Positions 1-8,281 of a DNA stretch of 64,000 bases are shown piece after piece (position 1 is the first letter of the stretch; each line of letters opens with the position of its first letter). The notes beneath the pieces are model-generated. The model ran no database searches and had not been told where the DNA came from. It saw only the letters and a program-made list of their open reading frames with translations. Origin of the DNA: Bacillota bacterium (GTDB lineage Bacteria; Bacillota; Clostridia; Christensenellales; JAEXRW01); the NCBI GenBank assembly GCA_023454175.1, contig JAEXRW010000025.1, positions 1 to 64,000 of the forward strand, in the 5' to 3' direction. Both the position numbers and the translations under genes were made by a program.

Positions 1-642
1 AAGGGAAACGCGCAGATGGCAGGGATGCTGCGCTCGATGGAGGACATCAACGAATCCTCGAACAGCATCTCCAAAATCATCAAGGTGATCGACGATATCG
101 CGTTCCAGACGAACATCCTGGCGCTGAACGCGGCCGTCGAAGCGGCGCGGGCCGGCATCCACGGGAAGGGATTCGCCGTGGTCGCCGAGGAAGTAAGGAA
201 CCTGGCGGCCAAGAGCGCGGAGGCGGCGAAGGAGACCACGGCGATGATCGAAAGCTCGATGAAGAAGGTGGAGGAGGGCTCCAGGATCGCCAACGACACG
301 GCAACAGCCCTGAACGAGATATTGACGAGCGTGGAGAAGGCGGCCACCCTGGTGGGCGAGATCGCGGTGGCATCCAACCAGCAGGCTACGGGCATAGCCC
401 AGGTGAACAAGGGGATAGAGCAGGTGGCGGCGGTGGTGCAGAACAACTCGGCCACGGCGGAGGAGAGCGCGGCGACGACGGAAGAACTCTCAGGCCAGGC
501 GGAGATGCTGAAGAGCATGGTGGGACGATTCCAACTGAAAGCCTACAGCGACGAATCGCCGGTATCTGTGAAGCAAGCGGAAACCAAAAGGAGCCTCCAG
601 GCACAACCTGTGAAAACAGGCGGAGGATTCGGCAAGTATTAA
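1..642 (+). CDS. Methyl-accepting chemotaxis protein, C-terminal part (5' end outside window)
   Basis: This is the cytoplasmic signalling half of a chemoreceptor, which would form the coiled-coil hairpin that controls CheA through CheW. The reading frame is open from base 1, and the codons before the first ATG (K-G-N-A-Q) match the other receptors here, so the gene begins upstream of the window. The hairpin tip (AFQTNILALNAAVEAARAG) is intact, followed by the alanine/glutamate-rich methylation helix and the tail ending GGGFGKY. The segment is nearly identical to the equivalent parts of the three complete receptors that follow. The sensory domain and membrane segments cannot be seen. Confidence 0.95.
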   Translation, partial: KGNAQMAGMLRSMEDINESSNSISKIIKVIDDIAFQTNILALNAAVEAARAGIHGKGFAVVAEEVRNLAAKSAEAAKETTAMIESSMKKVEEGSRIANDTATALNEILTSVEKAATLVGEIAVASNQQATGIAQVNKGIEQVAAVVQNNSATAEESAATTEELSGQAEMLKSMVGRFQLKAYSDESPVSVKQAETKRSLQAQPVKTGGGFGKY

Positions 643-665
643 ACCGTAGGCAATACAGATTTACG

Positions 666-703
666 CGCAAAAGGGCGGACCCGAAAGGGCCCGCCCTTTT
701 GCG
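666..703 (+). terminator. Terminator of the first chemoreceptor gene
   Basis: A GC-rich inverted repeat (CGCAAAAGGGCGGACCC, loop GAAA, GGGCCCGCCCTTTTGCG) with one mismatch lies 23 bases after the stop codon. A nearly identical hairpin follows the second receptor at 3865-3909, which shows that the terminator was duplicated with the cassette. Confidence 0.85.
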
Positions 704-901
704 TATGCGGGGATCCGATGAAAAATCAGGGCTGAAACTGCCAGGCGCAGACCCTCCTCTGCCGATTGATCTTACGAAGATGGCAGCAGGGGCGATTCAT
801 GAAGAAACGAATCCCATGATACGTGAGCCCAGGTATATCCGGGATTACCATAACAGGATGTTAAAAGTTTACCGGTCGTTAAAATAATTGTCGAATAATG
901 T
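704..901. other. Intergenic, no gene seen
   Basis: The short open frames here have no ribosome binding site and no recognisable product. One weak hairpin (CTGCC...GGCAG, 759-786) is visible. The sequence ACCGGTCGTTAA near 870-882 also occurs just upstream of the second cassette promoter (4082-4094), so the cassette copies share more than the promoter core. Confidence 0.5.
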
Positions 902-928
902 TAAGTTAATGTCGTAGAATGTCGATAA
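902..928 (+). promoter_or_regulatory. Sigma-28 (FliA/SigD) type promoter of cheW-mcp cassette 2
   Basis: TAAGTTAA, 11 bases, GTCGATAA. The known sigma-28 consensus is TAAAGTTT-N11-GCCGATAA, so the -10 box differs at one base. The equivalent positions upstream of the other two complete cassettes carry the same arrangement, which supports flagellar/chemotaxis regulon control. Confidence 0.7.
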
Positions 929-999
929 CTAGTACGAATGGTACCATGTAAACACTTATACAAACTCTATTAGGAACAACGAGAGAGGTGAAAACCACA

Positions 1000-1476
1000 A
1001 TGGCTTTGGAGGAGACAGGAATCCTTGAGCAGGAGGAAGACACGCAGCACGGCAGATTCCTCACTTTTGCAGTGGGGGAAGAGGTATACGGCATCGGGAT
1101 CGGGATGGTGACGGAGATCGTGGGACTGCAGCCCATAACTACCATGCCCGAAATGCCGGACTATATGATGGGCATCATCAACCTGCGCGGCAAGATCATC
1201 CCCGTGATGGACATGCGAAAACGGTTCCACAAGGAGCCGCTCGATTATAACGACAGGACATGCATCATCGTACTGGACATCCATGACGTGAGCGTGGGGC
1301 TCATCGTGGACCACGTGAACGAGGTGTCCACAATCAACGACGAAGACATCGCACCCCCGCCGGACTACCGAGGCGGGATCGAGAACAAATTCATCAGCGG
1401 GATCGGCAAGACGGGCGGCGAAGTGAAACTGCTGCTGGACACCGAAAAACTGATGCACTCTGAAACACTCAATTAA
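1000..1476 (+). CDS. cheW: CheW-like chemotaxis coupling protein (copy 1)
   Basis: CheW couples chemoreceptors to the kinase CheA in the cytoplasm. The 158-residue product is a single CheW domain: FLTFAVGEEVYGIGI, then the INLRGKIIPVMDMR segment typical of the family, then IIVLDI and VGLIVDHVNEV. The start is ATG at 1000, because AGAGAGGTG lies nine bases before it; the in-frame GTG at 988 is part of that ribosome binding site. The gene is followed after 41 bases by a receptor gene, probably on the same transcript. Two very similar copies are at 4199 and 7769. Confidence 0.93.
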   Translation: MALEETGILEQEEDTQHGRFLTFAVGEEVYGIGIGMVTEIVGLQPITTMPEMPDYMMGIINLRGKIIPVMDMRKRFHKEPLDYNDRTCIIVLDIHDVSVGLIVDHVNEVSTINDEDIAPPPDYRGGIENKFISGIGKTGGEVKLLLDTEKLMHSETLN

Positions 1477-1517
1477 AAATTCAAACATTACCAAAGAAAA
1501 ATCGTGAGGGAGAAAAA

Positions 1518-3845
1518 ATGTTAAAAGGACTAAGAATCGGGACAAAAATGACGATCGCCTTCGCCATCATTCTGGCAGGGCTCGTGGCAATAGGCATTTA
1601 CGGATCCTTATCCCTATCTGATATAGCGCAAAAAGACACCCGGCTTTACCAGAACAACCTGGTGGGCATGGACCATATCTCGGACACGACCATCGCTTAT
1701 TACAACTTGCGTGTAAAGATCCTAAAGACCGTACATGAAAATTTCACCGCTGCCGGTGCAAAAGAATTAAAAGATACTATCACGACTTCCATGACGACTC
1801 TCAACCAGAAACTGAGCGAACTGGAAAAGCAGGCGACAGCGGCCAACACCAAACAGGACATCGACACCGTCAAGAACCTGGAAGCGGAATTCGCCAACTA
1901 CGAACAGATCGCGAACAAGATCGTGGATCAAATAACCGCTAACGATCAATCCAGTGCGATGAAATCCCTGAGTGAGGCGGCTAAACTGGCGGCAGACATC
2001 GCAACGATCATCGACAACATGACCAACAATAGTGCGGAAACGGGCAAAAGCGTGGCAGAGGGCAATAGTGCTGCATCGAGCACTGCCATCATTATCATGA
2101 TCGCAGTGGCGGCATCTGTACTCCTCCTTGCGGTTTTGATCGCTTTCTTCGTGACGCGCGGCATAATAAAGCCCATAACAAAGGTGGCAAAGGCAGCCGA
2201 AAGCATCGCAAGCGGGAACACAGACGTACAAATCGACGTGAAGTCCAAGGATGAAACGGGACAATTGGCGGCGTCCTTCAAGAAGATGGTAGTGGCCATC
2301 AAGGCCATGATCACCGACGCGGATGTGCTCACAGAGGCGGCAAAGGAAGGAAATTTAACGGCAAGGGCCGATGCAGAAAAACACCAGGGCGATTTCAAAA
2401 AGATCGTAGAAGGCATCAATAACATGATGGACAACATCGTCAAGCCTTTCCATGAATTCAAGAAACTGCTCCGAAACTTCTGCGTGAACGACTTTACCCA
2501 GGGCGTGGAAGGAGATTACAAAAACGATATCGGGGAAATGGCTGAAGCCGTGGATACGATGCGCGAGCGCTGGATCAACGTAAAAGAAACTTTCGTACTC
2601 ATGGCGCAGGGCGATTTCTCCAGACTGCCCGCATTCAAGGAAATGGGCACGCGGAGCGAAAAAGACGAATTCCTGCCCGCAGTCATCGGAATGATGGAGA
2701 ACATCATCGCAGTGCTGAACGAAGCCAACACGCTATCGGATGCGGTAGTTCGCGGCGACCTGAGCGTACGCAGCGATGCGACACGGTTTGAGGGGAAATA
2801 CAGGGAATTGATCGAGGGCATCAACCACATCATGGACTCCATGGCCAAACCATTAAACGAGGCAGTCAATGTACTGGATTTCATGGCAGAGAATGATTAC
2901 ACCGAGGGAATAAAGGGCGATTACCAGGGGTCTTTCGGGGAACTCTCCCAGTCGGTGAACAAGGTGATCACTACGCTGAACCAGGTGATGCACGAGATCA
3001 ACACGGCGGCAGGCCAGGTGGCGGCGGGGACGAAGCAGGTATCGGACGGGAGCCAGGCACTCTCCCAGGGCGCGACCGAACAGGCGAGCTCCATCGAAGA
3101 ACTGACCAGTTCCATCACCGAGATCGCCGCACAGACAAGGCAGAACGCGGCCAACGCGACGGAGGCCAACCAGCTGGCTACCACGGCCAGCAGCGCGGCG
3201 GCGAAGGGGAACACGCAGATGGCAGGGATGCTGCGCTCCATGGAGGACAACAACCAATCCTCCAACAATATCTCCAGGATCATCAAGGTGATCGACGATA
3301 TCGCGTTCCAGACCAACATCCTGGCGCTGAACGCGGCCGTGGAAGCGGCGCGGGCGGGCATCCACGGGAAAGGATTCGCCGTGGTCGCCGAGGAAGTGCG
3401 CAACCTGGCGGCCAAGAGCGCGGAGGCGGCGAAGGAGACCACCGCCATGATCGAAAGCTCGATGAAGAAGGTGGAGGAAGGCTCCAAGATCGCCAACGAG
3501 ACGGCAGCAGCGCTGAACGAGATCCTCTCGAGCGTGGAGAAGGCGGCCACCCTGGTGGGCGAGATCGCGGTGGCGTCAAACGAGCAGGCTACGGGCATCG
3601 CCCAGGTGAACTCGGGCATCGAGCAGGTGGCGGCGGTGGTGCAGAACAACTCGGCCACGGCGGAGGAGAGCGCGGCGACGACGGAGGAACTTTCGGGCCA
3701 GGCTGAGATGCTAAAGAGCATGGTGGGACGATTCAAACTGAAAGCCTACAGCGACGAATCGCCGGCAGCTGTGAGGGAAGCGGAAACCCAAAGGAGCCTC
3801 CAGGCACAACCTGTGAAAGCAGGCGGAGGATTCGGAAAGTATTAA
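1518..3845 (+). CDS. Methyl-accepting chemotaxis protein, small extracellular sensor and multiple HAMP-like segments
   Basis: Transmembrane chemoreceptor of 775 residues. Membrane segments lie at about residues 11-33 and 190-215, enclosing a helical sensor of about 155 residues that resembles the four-helix-bundle type. A HAMP linker (RGIIKPITKVAKAAESI) follows, then two further HAMP-like units (about 265-315 and 400-500) and the signalling hairpin with AFQTNILALNAAVEAARAG. The C-terminus ends GGGFGKY. GTGAGGGAG precedes the ATG. The sensory half is diverged from its neighbours while the last 290 codons are nearly identical, which suggests recombination among the copies. The ligand is unknown. 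Confidence 0.93.
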   Translation: MLKGLRIGTKMTIAFAIILAGLVAIGIYGSLSLSDIAQKDTRLYQNNLVGMDHISDTTIAYYNLRVKILKTVHENFTAAGAKELKDTITTSMTTLNQKLSELEKQATAANTKQDIDTVKNLEAEFANYEQIANKIVDQITANDQSSAMKSLSEAAKLAADIATIIDNMTNNSAETGKSVAEGNSAASSTAIIIMIAVAASVLLLAVLIAFFVTRGIIKPITKVAKAAESIASGNTDVQIDVKSKDETGQLAASFKKMVVAIKAMITDADVLTEAAKEGNLTARADAEKHQGDFKKIVEGINNMMDNIVKPFHEFKKLLRNFCVNDFTQGVEGDYKNDIGEMAEAVDTMRERWINVKETFVLMAQGDFSRLPAFKEMGTRSEKDEFLPAVIGMMENIIAVLNEANTLSDAVVRGDLSVRSDATRFEGKYRELIEGINHIMDSMAKPLNEAVNVLDFMAENDYTEGIKGDYQGSFGELSQSVNKVITTLNQVMHEINTAAGQVAAGTKQVSDGSQALSQGATEQASSIEELTSSITEIAAQTRQNAANATEANQLATTASSAAAKGNTQMAGMLRSMEDNNQSSNNISRIIKVIDDIAFQTNILALNAAVEAARAGIHGKGFAVVAEEVRNLAAKSAEAAKETTAMIESSMKKVEEGSKIANETAAALNEILSSVEKAATLVGEIAVASNEQATGIAQVNSGIEQVAAVVQNNSATAEESAATTEELSGQAEMLKSMVGRFKLKAYSDESPAAVREAETQRSLQAQPVKAGGGFGKY

Positions 3846-3864
3846 ACAGAAGGCAATAAAGATA

Positions 3865-3909
3865 TGTATGCAAAGGGCGGACCCGAAAGGGCCCGCCCTT
3901 TTGCATACA
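3865..3909 (+). terminator. Terminator of chemoreceptor 2
   Basis: A long hairpin (TGTATGCAAAGGGCGGACCC, GAAA loop, then the complementary arm ending TTTTGCATACA) 20 bases after the stop codon. It is a homologue of the one at 666-703. Confidence 0.87.
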
Positions 3910-4091
3910 CCGGGAATTTACAGGAAACATGGCGGTGAGCCGCACAATCTGAAACCACCGGCAAATGTATCCCGGAAGCCTCACCACATCACTGGCATAC
4001 ATAAACAAACTTGCGCGCTATCTAATCAAACAACTAAGGTAAACAATAAATCCCTTGAGAATGATTACTCCAAACTGAACCTACCGGTCGT

Positions 4092-4118
4092 TAAGTAATT
4101 GTCACATTATGACGATAT
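4092..4118 (+). promoter_or_regulatory. Sigma-28 type promoter of cheW-mcp cassette 3
   Basis: TAAGTAAT, 11 bases, GACGATAT. It lies 80 bases before the cheW start, the same relative position as the copies at 902 and 7663. The rest of the 3910-4198 gap shows nothing else. Confidence 0.65.
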
Positions 4119-4198
4119 TAACATATGGAAACGATACCATAAGATGAATAACGTAGGCATAACTGGTTATGTAAAAACATAAAGAGGTGAAAACCACA

Positions 4199-4678
4199 AT
4201 GGCTTTGGAGGAGGCAGGAATCCTGGAGCAGGAGGAAGACACGCAGCACGGCAGATTCCTCACTTTTGCAGTGGGGGAAGAGGTATACGGCATCGGGATC
4301 GGAATGGTGACGGAGATCGTGGGACTGCAGCCCATAACGACCATGCCCGAGATGCCGGACTATCTGATGGGCATCATCAACCTGCGCGGGAAGATCATCC
4401 CCGTGATGGACATGCGAAGAAGATTCCACAAGGAGCCGCTCGCGTACAACGACCGGACATGCATCATCGTACTGGATATCCGGTACGTGAGCGTGGGGCT
4501 CATCGTGGACCATGTGAACGAAGTCGCATCCATCAACGATGAGGACATCGCACCGCCGCCGGACTATTTGGGCGGGATCGAAAACAAATTCATCAGCGGG
4601 ATCGGGAAGACGGGCGGCGAGGTAAAGCTGCTGCTGGACACTGAAAAACTGATGCAGAATGAAACATTCAACCATTAA
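4199..4678 (+). CDS. cheW: CheW-like chemotaxis coupling protein (copy 2)
   Basis: Second near-identical CheW (159 residues from ATG 4199). It carries the same FLTFAVGEEVYGIGI and INLRGKIIPVMDMR segments as copy 1, with changes mainly in the middle and at the last residues. AAAGAGGTGA is placed nine bases before the ATG, and the upstream 20 bases (GAGGTGAAAACCACA) are identical to those of copy 1. It is followed by a receptor gene after 28 bases. Being paired with its own receptor suggests either simple duplication or a coupling protein dedicated to that receptor; the sequence does not decide. Confidence 0.93.
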   Translation: MALEEAGILEQEEDTQHGRFLTFAVGEEVYGIGIGMVTEIVGLQPITTMPEMPDYLMGIINLRGKIIPVMDMRRRFHKEPLAYNDRTCIIVLDIRYVSVGLIVDHVNEVASINDEDIAPPPDYLGGIENKFISGIGKTGGEVKLLLDTEKLMQNETFNH

Positions 4679-4706
4679 TTATGAAAGAAAAATGTGAGGG
4701 AAGAAC

Positions 4707-7304
4707 ATGCGTAAGAAGACCAATATCAATTCAAGAATCAGCATAGGGACAAAGCTGCTGGCTATATTGCTGGCAAGCCTGGTCGTGACCGTAGCGGTCA
4801 CATTCATAATCTCGACGAACCGCTATAATACGTTTATCGATCAAGAGAACCAGGCTCAGGCGGGAGTAGCGCTTCAAAACCTGAGTGACCAAATTGCCAA
4901 TATTTCAAACCTATCGGCCCAGAACACAGCGACACTAGCCAATGACACGGCCATCCAGCAAGCATTGGAACAGAAAGATACAACCACATTGAAAAGTATA
5001 TTGGCATCCAAAAATGAGTTTCTGAGACTGGACTTCATATCAGTCATGGACAAATCAGGCGGCGTTCTAGCCGGGATCAATGATCAGGTAAACAGTGAAG
5101 TCTCAATAGCCGGCCAGGAAGGCTTCAAAAAGGCACTGAACGGGGAGACGACCACCGGCATCGACAACCATATCCAATCCCTTTTCTTGTATAGGACCGA
5201 TACCCCCATGAAAAACAAGCAGGGGGAGATCATCGGTACGATCGCCAGCGGTTATACCCTGGAAAGGAACGAACTCCTGGATGGACTGAAGAAGAACCAC
5301 GGGATCGATTTCACCATTTTTGCGGGGGACGTCCGCCTGGCAACAACGATCAAGAACGGCGAAAAACGTGTTGTTGGCACCAAACTGGACCCCAAAATCG
5401 CAGACATCGTCCTCAAGAACAAGCAGAAATATTTCGGGCAAGCCGCGATACTGGGTACTCCCTATCTGACGGCTTATACACCTTTACTGGATAAAGACAA
5501 CAATGCCCTTGGGGTGCTTTTTGCCGGGAAACCAGTGTCGGATGTGCGGGACGAAGAAAACTCAATACTAATGACTTCGCTTTTGATCGGGGCAGCACTG
5601 CTCGTCGCCGTGGCGCTACTGGCCGCGTTATACATACGCAAGGGCATCAGCAACCCGATGCTGCGGCTGGCCGACAATGCCCAAAAAATAAGCATCGGGG
5701 ATACCGAACTCAACCTGAGCGCAAAATCAAACAGGGGCAAGGGCAAAAACGAGAAGGGGAAAAAGGCCGTACGAAACGAGCTACAAATATTATCTGACGC
5801 TTTTAAACAGATCGTAACCAATACCAAAAAGCAATCAGAAATCGCAATGGAGATTGCCAACGGAAACACGGACGTCGAATTGGAAGCCAGGTCGGAAAAA
5901 GATACGCTATGCATCAGTATGATGAACATGGTCGAGACGCTGAAGAACCTGACAGCAGAGCTGAACGAACTAACCGCTGCAGCAAAAGAAGGAAATTTCG
6001 TGATGCGCGGAGATACGTCCCGCTACAGCGGAGACTACGCCATGGTAGTGGGCGGCGTCAATGAAATCCTCGACGAAATGGAAAAATCGCTGTCCCAAGT
6101 GCAGGGAGCCAGAGCCACTATCGAAAAGAAATCCCGATACCAATCTGCAGAGATAGAGAAGCTCGTTTCGACCCTCGAAAAACTGGCACAGGGCGAACTG
6201 ATATGCGATTTCACTGTATCTCCTTCGGACGAGGATACCATGGAACTGTACGACCTGTTTGAAACCGTACGGAACAACCTCTATAATACGGTCTCTTCAA
6301 TAAAAGGATATATCCAGGAGATATCCCTTATACTGGGAGATATGGCTTCGGGGAAACTCGATAAGGAGATCACAACGGAATTTGAGGGCGATTTCTCCGA
6401 ACTCAAGACTTCCATCAACAGCATCGCCCAGTCCCTGAATACCGTATTGCACGAGATCAACACCGCTGCAAACCAGGTGGCGGCGGGGACGAAGCAGGTA
6501 TCGGAAGGGAGCCAGGCGCTATCCCAGGGCGCGACCGAACAGGCGAGCTCCATCGAAGAACTGACTTCCTCCATCACTGAAATAGCCGCGCAGACGCGGC
6601 AGAACGCGGCCAATGCAGCCGAGGCCAACCAGCTGGCAGTCACGGCCAGCAGCGCCGCTGCAAAGGGCAACGCGCAGATGGCAGGGATGCTGCGCTCCAT
6701 GGAGGACATCAACGAATCCTCGAACAGCATCTCCAAGATCATCAAGGTGATCGACGACATCGCGTTCCAGACCAACATCCTGGCGCTGAACGCGGCCGTG
6801 GAAGCAGCACGCGCCGGTATCCACGGGAAAGGATTCGCCGTGGTGGCGGAAGAAGTAAGGAACCTGGCGGCCAAGAGCGCGGAGGCGGCGAAGGAGACCA
6901 CGGCGATGATCGAAAGCTCCATCAAGAAGGTGGAGGAAGGCTCCAGGATCGCCAACGACACGGCTACGGCATTGAATGAGATCCTTTCGAGCGTGGAGAA
7001 AGCGGCCACCCTGGTGGGCGAGATCGCGGTGGCATCCAACCAGCAGGCCACGGGCATAGCCCAGGTGAACAAGGGGATCGAGCAGGTGGCGGCGGTGGTG
7101 CAGAACAACTCGGCCACGGCGCAGGAGAGCGCGGCGACGACGGAGGAACTCTCAGGCCAGGCGGAGATGCTGAAGAGCATGGTGGGACGATTCCAACTCA
7201 AAGGCTACAACAGCGAAGCACCGGCTGCCATAAAGGAAACCGGAAAGAAGACGGAAAAGGCTATCCTGCCCGCGGGAGCAGGCGGAGGATACGGCAAGTA
7301 TTGA
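4707..7304 (+). CDS. Methyl-accepting chemotaxis protein with a large Cache-type extracellular sensor
   Basis: Chemoreceptor of 865 residues. Membrane segments lie at about 18-38 and 288-310. The approximately 250-residue extracellular region between them has features of a Cache sensor (a long N-terminal helix, then ...LDFISVMDKSGGVLAG... and ...GTPYLTAYTPLLDKDNNALGVLFAGKPV). A HAMP segment contains a lysine-rich insert near 345-355 (KSNRGKGKNEKGKK). Further HAMP-like units follow, then the signalling hairpin and the C-terminal GGGYGKY. The start ATG has GTGAGGGA upstream. Cache sensors in this class usually bind small carboxylates or amino acids, but the ligand here cannot be told. Confidence 0.93.
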   Translation: MRKKTNINSRISIGTKLLAILLASLVVTVAVTFIISTNRYNTFIDQENQAQAGVALQNLSDQIANISNLSAQNTATLANDTAIQQALEQKDTTTLKSILASKNEFLRLDFISVMDKSGGVLAGINDQVNSEVSIAGQEGFKKALNGETTTGIDNHIQSLFLYRTDTPMKNKQGEIIGTIASGYTLERNELLDGLKKNHGIDFTIFAGDVRLATTIKNGEKRVVGTKLDPKIADIVLKNKQKYFGQAAILGTPYLTAYTPLLDKDNNALGVLFAGKPVSDVRDEENSILMTSLLIGAALLVAVALLAALYIRKGISNPMLRLADNAQKISIGDTELNLSAKSNRGKGKNEKGKKAVRNELQILSDAFKQIVTNTKKQSEIAMEIANGNTDVELEARSEKDTLCISMMNMVETLKNLTAELNELTAAAKEGNFVMRGDTSRYSGDYAMVVGGVNEILDEMEKSLSQVQGARATIEKKSRYQSAEIEKLVSTLEKLAQGELICDFTVSPSDEDTMELYDLFETVRNNLYNTVSSIKGYIQEISLILGDMASGKLDKEITTEFEGDFSELKTSINSIAQSLNTVLHEINTAANQVAAGTKQVSEGSQALSQGATEQASSIEELTSSITEIAAQTRQNAANAAEANQLAVTASSAAAKGNAQMAGMLRSMEDINESSNSISKIIKVIDDIAFQTNILALNAAVEAARAGIHGKGFAVVAEEVRNLAAKSAEAAKETTAMIESSIKKVEEGSRIANDTATALNEILSSVEKAATLVGEIAVASNQQATGIAQVNKGIEQVAAVVQNNSATAQESAATTEELSGQAEMLKSMVGRFQLKGYNSEAPAAIKETGKKTEKAILPAGAGGGYGKY

Positions 7305-7321
7305 TCATAAAACAGGCTATG

Positions 7322-7352
7322 AAAAGGGCCGCCCATGATGGGCGGCCCTTTT
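7322..7352 (+). terminator. Terminator of chemoreceptor 3
   Basis: AAAAGGGCCGCCC, loop ATGAT, GGGCGGCCC followed by six T: a strong factor-independent terminator 18 bases after the stop codon. Its sequence differs from the terminators of the first two receptors. Confidence 0.92.
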
Positions 7353-7356
7353 TTGT

Positions 7357-7660
7357 ATGGATAACCCCATTTCGGCCCGTGGGATGGTAACAAGGGACAA
7401 GTCCGGTGATGCCTGCAGCCGCAGCGAAACCCTAAACACATGTGGGAAATGCCAAATATTACTTTCCCAAAAACACTCTCAGAAATTTTATTAAATATTT
7501 TATGCATCCAGACTGACCCCGGCAGAAAGGCTTGGGATCGCCGGCTACAGCTTTATACTAACTATAAATGCATACCCTCCAGAACAATCAGAATATCCAG
7601 AACATGCCATGTTAAAGGAATATTATGTTTGCGAAAAGTCATTGAAAACTCTCTGCCGGA
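7357..7660. other. Intergenic, no gene seen
   Basis: The stretch is richer in A and T towards its 3' end and has no credible coding frame. An inverted repeat TGGGAAA...TTTCCCA lies near 7442-7470. The part around 7385-7435 superficially recalls a riboswitch aptamer but lacks the conserved core of any class known to me. Confidence 0.4.
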
Positions 7661-7662
7661 AG

Positions 7663-7689
7663 TAAAGTTATGTCGATAAGTGTCGATAT
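7663..7689 (+). promoter_or_regulatory. Sigma-28 type promoter of cheW-mcp cassette 4
   Basis: TAAAGTTA, 11 bases, GTCGATAT. This is the best match in the window to the sigma-28 consensus (14 of 16 positions, counting GCCGATAA/T as the -10 element) and supports the weaker elements at 902 and 4092. Confidence 0.82.
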
Positions 7690-7768
7690 AAGTTATCAAA
7701 TTGGCGCCAAATGAAGTACTTCTGAAACGAAATGATTACAAACAAAATGCAAAGAGGTGAACGGCCCA

Positions 7769-8245
7769 ATGGCTTTGGAGAATATGGAAGTATCCGGGCA
7801 GGAGGAAGACACGCAGCACGGCAGATTTTTAACCTTTGCTGTAGGGGAAGAGGTATACTGCATCGGGATCGGGATGGTGACGGAAATCGTGGGACTGCAG
7901 CCCATAACTACCATGCCCGAAATGCCGGACTATATGATGGGCATCATCAACCTACGGGGCAAGATCATCCCCGTAATGGACATGCGGAAAAGGTTTCACA
8001 AGGAGCCGACCACCTACAACGACAGGACATGCATCATCGTACTGGACATCCGGGACGCAGGCATCGGCCTCATTGTGGACCACGTAAAAGAGGTGGCTAC
8101 GATCAACGATGCGGACATCGCGCCCCCGCCGGATCAACTGGGGGGGCTGCAAAGCAAGTTCATCAGCGGGATCGGCAAGACGGGCGGCGAGGTAAAGCTG
8201 CTGCTGGACACCGAAAAGCTGATGAATCATGAAGCCAATCATTAA
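7769..8245 (+). CDS. cheW: CheW-like chemotaxis coupling protein (copy 3)
   Basis: Third CheW copy (158 residues from ATG 7769; AAAGAGGTGA precedes it). The first part and the INLRGKIIPVMDMRKRFHKEP stretch match the other two, while residues around 100-130 (RDAGIGLIVDHVKEVATINDAD, QLGGLQSK) are more diverged. It is followed after 36 bases by the start of the receptor it is paired with. It lies downstream of the best sigma-28-type promoter in the array. Confidence 0.93.
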   Translation: MALENMEVSGQEEDTQHGRFLTFAVGEEVYCIGIGMVTEIVGLQPITTMPEMPDYMMGIINLRGKIIPVMDMRKRFHKEPTTYNDRTCIIVLDIRDAGIGLIVDHVKEVATINDADIAPPPDQLGGLQSKFISGIGKTGGEVKLLLDTEKLMNHEANH

Positions 8246-8281
8246 GACTAAAATTTACAAATGAAAAAGAGGGGAATATAC

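Noticed and set aside
699..887. Small plus-strand frame of 62 codons after the first receptor
   Set aside because: It starts inside the terminator hairpin, lacks a ribosome site and has no counterpart after the other receptors.
2921..3736. Minus-strand frames opposite the receptors (also 6281-7201, 10069-10707)
   Set aside because: They recur at the same position in every receptor copy because the signalling DNA is repeated; the translations are alanine/serine-rich shadows.
7380..7450. Possible cobalamin-type riboswitch (GGTGATGCC...CCGCAGCGAAACC)
   Set aside because: The conserved GCCACTG block and the following GGGAAGGC-type part are absent, and the next genes are chemotaxis genes with a sigma-28-type promoter further downstream.
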